Origin: an uncultured Sanguibacteroides sp.
GTDB taxonomy: Bacteria; Bacteroidota; Bacteroidia; Bacteroidales; Marinifilaceae
Reading direction: 5' to 3'
Assembly: GCF_900543425.1 (NCBI RefSeq)
Contig: NZ_UQRQ01000008.1
Location: 1 to 64,000, forward strand
DNA length: 64,000 bases
Under the pieces are notes generated by a model. It was not told the DNA's origin. It worked only from the letters and a program-made list of their open reading frames with translations, and made no database searches. Below, piece by piece: positions 45,078 to 53,143 of this stretch (positions are counted from its first letter, which is position 1; each line of letters begins with the position of its first letter). The translations under genes were made by a program, and so were the position numbers.

Positions 45078-45839
45078 TTATATTCTGGTATTGTATTCTC
45101 GTAATTGTTTCCTTAACTCATGATAACCGGGACAAACCCGCTTTACTAAAGCCCAAAATCTGTCCGAATGATTCTTCTCTATCGTATGGCATAACTCATG
45201 TAAAATAACATAATCGATAAGGACATCCGGCAACTTCATCAATTTTATATTAAGACTGATATTGTCTTCTCCCGAGCAACTTCCCCAGTTCGAAAGATTA
45301 TTCCGAAACGAAAGTTTACCGTATCTAAAACCGTAACGATCGGCTAATTCCTTTACTCTTCCGGGCAAATATCGACGACTCTCCAACCTGTATACCTCAA
45401 TTAGAAAATTTTCAATATAAGGAGCTACCCGTTCATAGGAAGTTTGAGCCGGAATAAATAAACGGATCTCACTACCGTCTATCCGATAAGAAGGGAGGCT
45501 TTCGTCACAAGAGTGTACTTTTAAAAGATGAAATTTAGTTTTTATCTCCGTATTTATTCCTAAACCTACTCCCGTATTCTTCTCATATACCTTCAATTTT
45601 GAAAGGTGCTCCCTTATCCATTCTTGTTGGGATATGACAAAGTTCTTGACCTTCCGTTCACTCACCCCGTAAGGAACATTAACCCACACCCCTCTTCCCG
45701 GAGCCATCTTTATGGATAAAATCTTAATATGCAAGCCCCGTCTAACTTTGACGCTCCCGATTCCGGGTATTTCTATTTCACCTTTCATCCCCCCCTTCAT
45801 ATACACGAAAACGATTCTCTGCCGCGGAGAATCCGCCAT
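45078..45839 (-). CDS. YgjP-type metallopeptidase (DUF45)
   Basis: 253 residues. The zinc motif is HELCHTIEKNHSDRFW near residue 215, the HExxH form plus third histidine of the YgjP/WLM peptidase family; the preceding SNWGSCSGEDNISLN block is also family-specific. Physiological substrates are unknown. It lies 6 bp upstream of aroB in the same run, an odd neighbour for a biosynthesis operon and perhaps just a passenger of the same promoter. Confidence 0.87.
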   Translation of the reverse strand: MADSPRQRIVFVYMKGGMKGEIEIPGIGSVKVRRGLHIKILSIKMAPGRGVWVNVPYGVSERKVKNFVISQQEWIREHLSKLKVYEKNTGVGLGINTEIKTKFHLLKVHSCDESLPSYRIDGSEIRLFIPAQTSYERVAPYIENFLIEVYRLESRRYLPGRVKELADRYGFRYGKLSFRNNLSNWGSCSGEDNISLNIKLMKLPDVLIDYVILHELCHTIEKNHSDRFWALVKRVCPGYHELRKQLREYNTRI

Positions 45840-45872
45840 AGAGAACCGTCCACGTCTATGTTTTTTTATTGC

Positions 45873-46160
45873 TTACGCTTTTTGTATCGTTTCACTCAAA
45901 CGGGTAAAATGTCCGTCTACCGTTTTCAATAGATCGATAGCAAGCCCTTTAAAATAGGCATGTTTCTCTTTCTTGTCTGCAAACTTTTCCCGGGTATTGA
46001 TTTTACTTCTCATTTGATTCCGGTAATCGATAACCGATTGTATTATATCAACAACTTCTGCCTCGTGTTCATCGGTCACAGCATTGTAATTCATACAATC
46101 TTCGATAACCGCAAAAGTCAAATAATCGACATCTTTCTTCAATCTTCTTATACTTGCCAT
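45873..46160 (-). CDS. Conserved small protein of unknown function
   Basis: 95 residues, soluble and mostly helical, with no signal peptide: start MASIRRLKKDVDYLTFAVIE, then a region rich in charged residues. It looks like a small Bacteroidota protein often found annotated only as hypothetical. A TACTTTTG promoter element directly upstream (46195-46202, minus strand) makes it the probable first gene of the run leading into ygjP-like, aroB, aroE-aroK and aroA. Confidence 0.7.
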   Translation of the reverse strand: MASIRRLKKDVDYLTFAVIEDCMNYNAVTDEHEAEVVDIIQSVIDYRNQMRSKINTREKFADKKEKHAYFKGLAIDLLKTVDGHFTRLSETIQKA

Positions 46161-46194
46161 AACAATATGTATTTAAATTTGAATCAAAAGTACG

Positions 46195-46202
46195 AAACGA
46201 AT
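46195..46202 (-). promoter_or_regulatory. -7 promoter element of the aroB-aroA run
   Basis: CAAAAGTA reads TACTTTTG on the minus strand, an exact TAnnTTTG match, 35 bp before the 95-residue protein start. It lies within a few bases of the aroC stop codon. Confidence 0.5.
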
Positions 46203-46209
46203 CTGTCTC

Positions 46210-47304
46210 TTACAAACTATTTTCGAAATTAATCAATAAATTGCCTTCCAGCATCAAATCCAACACCGCCATGGCCGCCATGGCTTCAACCACAGGAATT
46301 GCCCGGGGAACTACGCAAGGGTCATGCCTTCCCTTCCCCTCTACTACTACGTTTTCTCCCCGCATATTGACGGTGTCTTGCTTCAGTCCGATTGTAGATA
46401 CCGGCTTAAAAGCTACGTTAAAATAGATATCTTCTCCGCTTGAAACACCTCCTAAGATTCCACCCGCGTGATTTGTTTTCGCGTGAATCTCTCCGTTTAT
46501 TCCCCGGAAAGAATCATTATGTTCGCTTCCCCGGAAAGAAGCAGCCTTAAACCCCTCCCCGTATTCAAACCCTTTCGCCGCATTTATACTCAACATATAG
46601 TAAGCCAAGCGAGCCTGCAAACGATCGAAAACCGGTTCTCCCACTCCCACCGGAACCCCGCGTATCACGCAAGAAACGATACCTCCGACAGAATCTTTTG
46701 CCTGTTTTACCTCCTGAATCTGCCGAATCATTGTTTCCGACACTTCAGGATCGGGACATCCCACCGCACTCTCCATTACCCGGTTCAAATCCAGTTCCCG
46801 GTAATCCCGTTCCAAACATACCGCACCTATCCGGGAAGTATAACCCTGCACGGAGATTCCCTGTAATGCCAGTACTTGCCGGGCAATAGCCCCTCCAACC
46901 ACCCGGGCAATATGCTCCCGGGCCGAAGCCCTTCCTCCTCCACGGTAATCCCGGATACCGTATTTTTTTAACCAGGCGTAATCGGAGTGGGAAGGCCGAT
47001 ATACCTCCTTTAACGCATCATAATCTTCACTTCGCTGATCTTCGTTATGCACAGAAAAGCCGATAGGCATTCCCGTTGTAACCCCTTCCCATATCCCCGA
47101 AAAAATCTCTAACCGATCCTGTTCGTTTCGCCCTGTCGTCAGGTCCGATTGGCCAGGCCTACGCCGATCCAACTCTTGTTGTATCGCCTCGATCGACAAA
47201 CGAACGCCGGCAGGACATCCGTCCACCACTCCGCCTATTGCCTTCCCGTGAGATTCCCCGAAAGAAGTTAACGTGTATAATTTACCGATTGTATTCCCAG
47301 CCAT
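46210..47304 (-). CDS. aroC: Chorismate synthase
   Basis: Last shikimate-pathway step, FMN-dependent. 364 residues from MAGNTIGKLYTLTSFGESHG at 47304; the frame is open 21 codons upstream but those residues overlap the promoter. Signature blocks: GESHGKAIGGVVDGCPAG near 16-33, RRPGQSDLTTGRNE, SDYAWLKKYGIRDYRGGGRASARE and NHAGGILGGVSSGEDI. Own promoter (47325-47332), reading toward the aroB-aroA run. Confidence 0.95.
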   Translation of the reverse strand: MAGNTIGKLYTLTSFGESHGKAIGGVVDGCPAGVRLSIEAIQQELDRRRPGQSDLTTGRNEQDRLEIFSGIWEGVTTGMPIGFSVHNEDQRSEDYDALKEVYRPSHSDYAWLKKYGIRDYRGGGRASAREHIARVVGGAIARQVLALQGISVQGYTSRIGAVCLERDYRELDLNRVMESAVGCPDPEVSETMIRQIQEVKQAKDSVGGIVSCVIRGVPVGVGEPVFDRLQARLAYYMLSINAAKGFEYGEGFKAASFRGSEHNDSFRGINGEIHAKTNHAGGILGGVSSGEDIYFNVAFKPVSTIGLKQDTVNMRGENVVVEGKGRHDPCVVPRAIPVVEAMAAMAVLDLMLEGNLLINFENSL

Positions 47305-47324
47305 ACGATTTGTTTTTAACGACT

Positions 47325-47332
47325 CAAATATA
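47325..47332 (-). promoter_or_regulatory. -7 promoter element of aroC
   Basis: CAAATATA reads TATATTTG on the minus strand, an exact TAnnTTTG match 20 bp before the aroC ATG. It is fused to the T tract of the preceding terminator. Confidence 0.55.
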
Positions 47333-47364
47333 AAAAAAGAGAGAATCGTTTCCAACTCTCTCTT
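47332..47364 (-). terminator. Intrinsic terminator of the SlyD-like gene
   Basis: On the minus strand AGAGAG and CTCTCT pair around a 12-nt loop and are followed by seven T residues, 26 bp after the stop codon. Confidence 0.75.
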
Positions 47365-47389
47365 CATTTTAGATATCTTTTACTCTCTA

Positions 47390-47938
47390 TTAGTGACAGC
47401 ATCCGTCACCGCAAGAGTGTTCCGAATCGCATCCACCCTCAGATCCGCATCCATGACATCCGCCGCACTTGGAAGAATGAAGCTTTTCCAGTTCTTCATC
47501 CGTAGCATCCCTTACGGCCAAAACCTTTCCTTTAAAATAGAGATCCTTTCCCGCTAACGGATGATTAAAATCCATCTTCACGTTCTCGTCATCCACCCCA
47601 ACGATAACACCTTCCAAATGGCGTCCTAAACTATCCATCATGGGTAAGGAATTCCCCACAGCCAACTCCTCCGGTGAAACTTCTGCAAATATATTTTTAG
47701 GAAGATCTACAATCATGTCCTGATTCACTTCACCATAGGCATTTGTCATCGGAATCTTAAAATCAAAAGAATTACCCGTGTTCAAATTCAACAGATTCAT
47801 CTCAAAATATTCCAACGTCTGACCTTGTCCACAAATGAATTCCAACGGAGTATCAGCATCAGCCATTTCCAAAATCTCCCCATCCGGTTCTGTTCTCAAT
47901 TCATAGCTTACGCTCACAAATTTATTTTTTGTAATCAT
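47390..47938 (-). CDS. slyD: SlyD-like FKBP-type peptidyl-prolyl isomerase
   Basis: 182 residues. FKBP core with the inserted-flap chaperone domain: FICGQGQTLEYFEMNLLNL near 34-52, the IF domain about 70-125, DFNHPLAGKDLYFKGKV near 128-144. The C-terminal tail from about residue 157 has ten cysteines and several histidines (CGGCHGCGSEGGCDSEHSC), the nickel-binding type seen in SlyD. It folds proteins and may help metal delivery. Promoter TACTTTTG at 47965-47972 on the minus strand. Confidence 0.92.
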   Translation of the reverse strand: MITKNKFVSVSYELRTEPDGEILEMADADTPLEFICGQGQTLEYFEMNLLNLNTGNSFDFKIPMTNAYGEVNQDMIVDLPKNIFAEVSPEELAVGNSLPMMDSLGRHLEGVIVGVDDENVKMDFNHPLAGKDLYFKGKVLAVRDATDEELEKLHSSKCGGCHGCGSEGGCDSEHSCGDGCCH

Positions 47939-47964
47939 CTCGTAGTTTTTTAATTATTCATCTG

Positions 47965-47972
47965 CAAAAGTA
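47965..47972 (-). promoter_or_regulatory. -7 promoter element of the SlyD-like gene
   Basis: CAAAAGTA reads TACTTTTG on the minus strand, an exact match 26 bp before the start codon. Confidence 0.5.
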
Positions 47973-48028
47973 GGATTTTTTACCTGAAGAACAATACATA
48001 TTCCGGTTAATATCCTACAAAATAATAA

Positions 48029-48092
48029 ATATCCGGAAAACAATCGGTACCGGCATCTACAGAAGCCATGTATTCAAATGTTTTCCGGATAT
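48029..48092. terminator. 14-bp inverted repeat with 36-nt loop
   Basis: ATATCCGGAAAACA (48029-48042) and TGTTTTCCGGATAT (48079-48092) are exact reverse complements. The loop holds CGGTACCG and a GGC/GCC mini-hairpin. It lies just beyond the OmpA-family gene and could terminate it, but the loop is long and no T tract follows. Confidence 0.55.
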
Positions 48093-48122
48093 ATACAAGG
48101 AAGTCCTTCTCAATGAACCGGA

Positions 48123-49319
48123 TTATTCAACAATAACGACACGATTCAATTGAATTTCGCCATTATACAAACCGGCGACTCCACCTTTACCAATTACTTC
48201 CAACTGATTCGGATTTACCCCGAACTTCTTAATCAAAGCATCGGCCACGTTACGAGCTCTCTTCTCACTTAACTTTTGATTATAAGCCGGAGTTCCGGTT
48301 GCCTTATCCGCGTAACCCGTTACTTTATATTTCTTATTCGGATTTTCTTTGATAATTTCCGCATAATATTTCAGGTTAATCATCTCCTTTGTGGTAATAT
48401 TAGCTTTATTGATTTTGAAGAAGATAGCCAAAGGAGCGGCTTTACTCTCTTTCGCAACCTGTACGGCCTCCTGTCTTACTTTTGCACGTTCCTGAGCCAA
48501 AGCATCTTGTAATTGCTCTGCACGCACGGTCTGCTCTGCCAACAAAGCTTCTACTGCTGCCAAATCTGCCGGAGAAATACCGGTAGAGATGATTTCAGCT
48601 TTTTTCTCTCTTCTGAATTTCCGTTGGTTAAACTTATAGGTAAATCCGGCAGAAACACCAAGGATTCCTTCTCCCCGGCTACCACCGACCTGTCCGTCAA
48701 ACTTCTGAGGAACCAAAGAGCCCTTAATCTCCACGTTAAAATCGAAAGCATCCGATAAACGGAATTTATTGATCAAACCGCCAACAAACATAAAATCGGT
48801 CGTTCCGTCCGACTGGCAACCATGTATCATACCGAATCCAGCAAAAGGTATGGCCTCATAAAAACGATCGGTACGATAACCCCCGATCCAGTTAGAAAGA
48901 TTTAACAATCCATCCACGTGAATATTAAACTGTTGCCATTTTTGTTTGTAAAGTCCTTCCCCTTTATTGGAAACTCCCTTCGCGTAAATATTATTCGGAT
49001 CATTCGTTAATCCTCTCAATGTAAATCCTCCGGCTTGTATCCGGGCTCCCAACGTGGGAACAATCCATTTTCCGATTGAAAAATCAAAAGTCGGCGTGAT
49101 CCGTCTCCCGAAATCTTCCTTGGAATCAAATTCTCCGAAATAAACTTGTCCTCCGGCACTTATCGAGATAAACCAATTATCCCAGAACCGATTTGTAACA
49201 AATCCACTCCATGAAGGGGCTTGTTCTTTCTCCTTCACTTTTACTTTCACTTCTTCTTTTTGTGCAGCTGCTATTAAAGGCATAACTGCAACCAATAGCA
49301 TAAATAGAGTCTTTTTCAT
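48123..49319 (-). CDS. OmpA-family outer-membrane protein
   Basis: 398 residues. Signal peptide MKKTLFMLLVAVMPLIAAAQ, an eight-strand-type beta-barrel region (about 40-235; FVTNRFWDNWFISISAGGQVYFGE), a linker with a coiled-coil stretch (AAVEALLAEQTVRAEQLQDAL) and a C-terminal OmpA/MotB peptidoglycan-binding domain (about 295-398; VTGYADKATGTPAYNQKLSEKRARNVADAL). Likely an abundant porin-like anchor between outer membrane and cell wall. Monocistronic. Confidence 0.9.
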   Translation of the reverse strand: MKKTLFMLLVAVMPLIAAAQKEEVKVKVKEKEQAPSWSGFVTNRFWDNWFISISAGGQVYFGEFDSKEDFGRRITPTFDFSIGKWIVPTLGARIQAGGFTLRGLTNDPNNIYAKGVSNKGEGLYKQKWQQFNIHVDGLLNLSNWIGGYRTDRFYEAIPFAGFGMIHGCQSDGTTDFMFVGGLINKFRLSDAFDFNVEIKGSLVPQKFDGQVGGSRGEGILGVSAGFTYKFNQRKFRREKKAEIISTGISPADLAAVEALLAEQTVRAEQLQDALAQERAKVRQEAVQVAKESKAAPLAIFFKINKANITTKEMINLKYYAEIIKENPNKKYKVTGYADKATGTPAYNQKLSEKRARNVADALIKKFGVNPNQLEVIGKGGVAGLYNGEIQLNRVVIVE

Positions 49320-49679
49320 CTTCTTTCATTTATTTTAGTAACTTGCATTTTCTAAGTCTGACAGATGTCATGCTTTCGAACAACTGAAATACGCAAGATC
49401 ACCCTCAAAATGTTACATCTCGAAGTGTATGAATCCCCTTTTATGCCTTGTTTTTAAATTAATTTAATTAATATTGTCCGATAATAAGTATATTTTAGCT
49501 TAACAGTCGCAAAGATTTCACGAATTAATCCAAATAATAAAACTATCCTCGTCTTCTAAAATTCATGATCCTATTTGTCCACAGAAATAAATACGGTGAT
49601 AATCCTTAATTATGCTCCCATTTTAATTTGTTACACACAAAATAATTTAATACTTTCGCATCAATTTACATGAATCAAA
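49320..49679. other. Divergent intergenic region
   Basis: 360 bp of AT-rich DNA between the OmpA-family gene and nadB. No gene or riboswitch fold was recognised. The nadB promoter lies at its right end. Confidence 0.5.
49627..49658 (+). promoter_or_regulatory. Promoter of the nadBCA operon
   Basis: TTTG at 49627-49630 and TACTTTCG at 49651-49658, separated by 20 bp, match the Bacteroidota -33/-7 layout with one mismatch in the -7 element. A leader of about 15 nt results. Confidence 0.6.
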
Positions 49680-51254
49680 ATGTGTAGTTACGATTATATT
49701 ATTGTCGGAAGTGGTTTAGCGGGTTTGTATACGGCTTATCAGGCCTCTCTTTATGGAAAAGTGGCATTGTTGACTAAATCCAATATAAGAGAAAGTAATT
49801 CATACTTCGCACAAGGGGGAATCGCTGCCGTAACAGACGAACATGACACCCCGTCTTTTCACTTTCAGGATACAATTATAGCCGGAAGGGGACTTTGTGA
49901 CTATCCCGCTGTTAATATTCTGGTAAACGAAGGCCCCCGGAGAATACAGGAACTTATCGACGAGGGAATGCACTTCGACACGGAAAACGGGACCTTAGCA
50001 CTTGGCTTGGAAGGAGGACACCACCAAAAACGGATTTTACACGCGGGAGGAGATGCAACCGGAAAGATGATCACTAATTTCGTCATCGATAAAGTAGAAC
50101 ATTGTCCGAACGTCACGGTTTTCGACAATCACGCCGTAATCGATCTATTAATAGATGAATACGGATGTTATGGCGTACGTTGTTGGGATTTCAATGAAAA
50201 CCGGGAGGAAATTTTCACCGGAGATAATATCTTTTTAACCTCCGGAGGAGCCTCTGCCATCTATAAACGTACAACCAATCCTCATTCGACGATTGGAGAC
50301 GGATTGGCTCTTGCTTATTTTGCCGGATGTGAAATTGCCGATATGGAGTTCATCCAATTTCACCCTTCCGCCATATATACCCCCACGGGAGAAGCTTACC
50401 TCGTAAGCGAAGCTGTCCGCGGCGAAGGAGCCCATTTACTCAATCAACAAGGAGAAAGATTTATGGTGGGTAAACATGAATTGGCCGAACTGGCACCCCG
50501 GGATATCGTGGCCCAATCCATATTCGAACAGATGCAAAAGCATCACCAGGAATACGTGTATCTTTCATTGAAACACTTGGATCCTCAAAAAATAAAAAAA
50601 CGTTTTCCAAACATATTCGAAAAGTGTATGGAATTAGGGATAGATATGACCGACCGTATACCCGTAGCTCCGGCAGCTCATTACACGGTCGGAGGAGTAC
50701 GAACGGATTTGGCAGGACGTACTAATATCCCTCACCTCTACTGTTGTGGAGAATTAGCATCATCGGGAATTATGGGAGCAAACAGATTGGCCTCCAACTC
50801 CCTGATTGAATGTCTTGTATTCGGTAAACGAGCCGTGGAAGATTCGATAAAAAACAAAAGAGTACAACCTGTCCCGGTGGTGGTTTCCCGTTTCAAATTA
50901 CTGCCGGAAAGGCAGGGCGCTTATTTGGAACTAAAAAACAAGATCGCCGATATCATGACCCGAAATGCAGGTATTATCCGGACAGAATCGGGTTTACAAC
51001 AAGGACTCGACGATTTGAACGAATTACTATCGGAGCAGACTTTCGAAGAAGACGAATACTATTCATTGGTGAGTAAAAATCTAATCTACGTTGCCGGATT
51101 GATCGTACAATCGGCCTTATACCGTAAAGAGAGCCGCGGAGGCCATTTTCGGGCCGACTATCCTAATCAGGATGACAACGTCTATGTATGTCACATCATT
51201 CAACAATTAAATCACGAGATAAAAAAATCTCCTGTAAATTTAAACATGAAATAA
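49680..51254 (+). CDS. nadB: L-aspartate oxidase
   Basis: FAD enzyme making iminoaspartate from L-aspartate, first step of de novo NAD synthesis. 524 residues. FAD loop YIIVGSGLAGLYTAYQA near 6-22, SNSYFAQGGIAAV near 40-52, catalytic-site blocks EFIQFHPSAIY and RGEGAHLLNQQGERFM, the arginine in APRDIVAQSI, and YTVGGVRTDLAGRTNIPHLYCCGE. First gene of the operon. Confidence 0.96.
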   Translation: MCSYDYIIVGSGLAGLYTAYQASLYGKVALLTKSNIRESNSYFAQGGIAAVTDEHDTPSFHFQDTIIAGRGLCDYPAVNILVNEGPRRIQELIDEGMHFDTENGTLALGLEGGHHQKRILHAGGDATGKMITNFVIDKVEHCPNVTVFDNHAVIDLLIDEYGCYGVRCWDFNENREEIFTGDNIFLTSGGASAIYKRTTNPHSTIGDGLALAYFAGCEIADMEFIQFHPSAIYTPTGEAYLVSEAVRGEGAHLLNQQGERFMVGKHELAELAPRDIVAQSIFEQMQKHHQEYVYLSLKHLDPQKIKKRFPNIFEKCMELGIDMTDRIPVAPAAHYTVGGVRTDLAGRTNIPHLYCCGELASSGIMGANRLASNSLIECLVFGKRAVEDSIKNKRVQPVPVVVSRFKLLPERQGAYLELKNKIADIMTRNAGIIRTESGLQQGLDDLNELLSEQTFEEDEYYSLVSKNLIYVAGLIVQSALYRKESRGGHFRADYPNQDDNVYVCHIIQQLNHEIKKSPVNLNMK

Positions 51255-51262
51255 TTAAATAT

Positions 51263-52108
51263 ATGCAAAACGATAGCCTCATTGAACGACTAATCGATCT
51301 CGCCATCGAAGAAGATATCTCCACAGGAGATATAACGACCAATGCCATTATTCCGGGTCATTCCAGGGCCATTGCCGAAATGAAGGCAAAAGCCGATGGA
51401 GTTGTCTCCGGACTGGAGATAGCCCGAAGAGTATTCGAACGATTTGAAAAAGACATCGTTTGGACTCCGTTGGTAAGTGACGGTACCCCCGTGAAAAAGG
51501 GAGACATTATTCTACGTATCGAAGCCAGTTATCGCACCCTGTTATGCGGAGAACGCCTCTCCTTAAATATCCTGCAACGGATGTCCGGAATTGCCACCGC
51601 CACGGCACAATACATGAAGGAGTTGTCCGGAACGCACACCCAATTATTAGATACCCGTAAAACAGCTCCCGGACTAAGAGTATTGGATAAAATGGCCGTT
51701 CATCAGGGAGGAGGAACCAATCACCGGATGGGACTATACGATATGATTATGTTGAAAGACAATCACATCAAAGTAGCGGGAGGAATCCCCAATGCCGTAA
51801 AACAGGTTCGAGCCAATTTACCGTTAAGTATCAAACTGGAAGTGGAAACGACAAACCTGGAAGAAGTACAAGAAGCTATCGATTGCGGGGCCGACATCAT
51901 CATGCTTGATAATATGAGCAATGAAATGATGGCAAAAGCCGTAAAAATGATTGCCGGAAGAGCCAAAACAGAGGCTTCCGGAAACATGAGTATTCCCCGG
52001 TTAAAAGAGGTGGCGGCAACAGGAGTGGATTACATTAGTGTCGGAGCCCTGACTCATTCGGTGACGGCATTGGATATCAGTATGAATATCACCGGTAATC
52101 AAAAATAA
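51263..52108 (+). CDS. nadC: Quinolinate phosphoribosyltransferase (decarboxylating)
   Basis: Third step of de novo NAD synthesis. 281 residues from MQNDSLIERLID at 51263, 8 bp after nadB; the frame is open further upstream within nadB. Blocks: EEDISTGDITTNAI near 14-27, RLSLNILQRMSGIATAT, DTRKTAPGLRVLDKMAV near 131-147, GGGTNHRMGLYDMIMLKDNHI and LDNMSNEMM. Confidence 0.95.
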   Translation: MQNDSLIERLIDLAIEEDISTGDITTNAIIPGHSRAIAEMKAKADGVVSGLEIARRVFERFEKDIVWTPLVSDGTPVKKGDIILRIEASYRTLLCGERLSLNILQRMSGIATATAQYMKELSGTHTQLLDTRKTAPGLRVLDKMAVHQGGGTNHRMGLYDMIMLKDNHIKVAGGIPNAVKQVRANLPLSIKLEVETTNLEEVQEAIDCGADIIMLDNMSNEMMAKAVKMIAGRAKTEASGNMSIPRLKEVAATGVDYISVGALTHSVTALDISMNITGNQK

Positions 52109-52141
52109 TTTCATTATCTTTGGTCCTCAAAAGGAAAAATT

Positions 52142-53068
52142 ATGACAACGACAGAGATCATCGACAAAATAAAGCAGTTAAAAGCAGAAAAAAATGCTAT
52201 TATTCTGGCTCATTACTATACCCGGCCCGAGGTTCAGGACATTGCGGATTATTTAGGAGACTCACTCGGACTATCCCGCATGGCAGGGAATACGGATGCC
52301 CGAATAATTGTTTTCTGCGGAGTACACTTTATGGCAGAAACGGCCTCTATTATTTCACCGGAGAAAAAAGTACTAATCCCTGCTAAAGGAGCAGGATGTT
52401 CTCTGGCGGAAAGCGTAACGGGTTATGATCTTTTACAATGGAAGAAGGCAAATCCCGACGGACTGGTAGTAAGCTACGTGAATACGACAGCAGAAGTGAA
52501 AGCCTATACGGATTATTGCTGTACTTCATCCAATGCGTTAAAAGTCGTACAAAGCCTACCCGGAGATAAAAAAATCCTTTTCGTCCCGGACAAAAACCTG
52601 GGGGCCTATATCCAAAAGGTCACCGGAAGAGAGATGGAAATCTGGGACGGAGACTGCTGTGTTCACGATAAGATCGATGCCGGCATGGTGTTGGAAAAAT
52701 TAGAACAATACCCGGAGGCCGACGTTTTGATTCATCCGGAATCTTCCTGTTCGGCTGACGATCGTATCCTGAATCATCCGCGGGCATTCATGTACTCCAC
52801 GGCAGGTATTATCAAACACGCGAAAGAATCGCCCAAAAATCAATTTATTATCGCAACCGAATTAGAAACCATACATAAGTTACAACAAGATAATCCGACA
52901 AAAGAGTTTATCCCGATCCATCCCAAAACCATTTGCGGACAAATGAAAAAAGTGACGTTGGAAAGTGTTTTGGAGGCCCTGGAAAAAGAGCAGTATGAAG
53001 TACGGATTCCGGATGAGTTAAGAGAAAAAGCCTGGCTACCCATCCAGCGTATGTTGGAAATCGGCTAA
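52142..53068 (+). CDS. nadA: Quinolinate synthase
   Basis: 4Fe-4S enzyme condensing iminoaspartate with dihydroxyacetone phosphate. 308 residues. Blocks: AIILAHYYTRPEVQDIADYLGDSL near 19-42, FCGVHFMAETA with the first cluster cysteine, NTTAEVKAYTDYCCTSSNA with the second cluster cysteine, and IHPKTICGQMKKVTLES carrying the last one. Third gene of nadBCA, completing the pathway to nicotinate mononucleotide. Confidence 0.95.
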   Translation: MTTTEIIDKIKQLKAEKNAIILAHYYTRPEVQDIADYLGDSLGLSRMAGNTDARIIVFCGVHFMAETASIISPEKKVLIPAKGAGCSLAESVTGYDLLQWKKANPDGLVVSYVNTTAEVKAYTDYCCTSSNALKVVQSLPGDKKILFVPDKNLGAYIQKVTGREMEIWDGDCCVHDKIDAGMVLEKLEQYPEADVLIHPESSCSADDRILNHPRAFMYSTAGIIKHAKESPKNQFIIATELETIHKLQQDNPTKEFIPIHPKTICGQMKKVTLESVLEALEKEQYEVRIPDELREKAWLPIQRMLEIG

Positions 53069-53082
53069 CATAAAAAAGCTCG

Positions 53083-53129
53083 TGATCCTGTTAGGATCAT
53101 TTAATCATTTAATCATTTAATCACTTAAT
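53083..53129 (+). repeat. Small hairpin followed by four 8-bp tandem repeats
   Basis: TGATCCT/AGGATCA (53083-53099) forms a tight hairpin after nadA. It runs into four copies of an octamer (CATTTAAT three times, then CACTTAAT) at 53098-53129 before pheT. The repeat number could vary by slippage. Confidence 0.65.
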
Positions 53130-53143
53130 TACAAAATTGCAAC

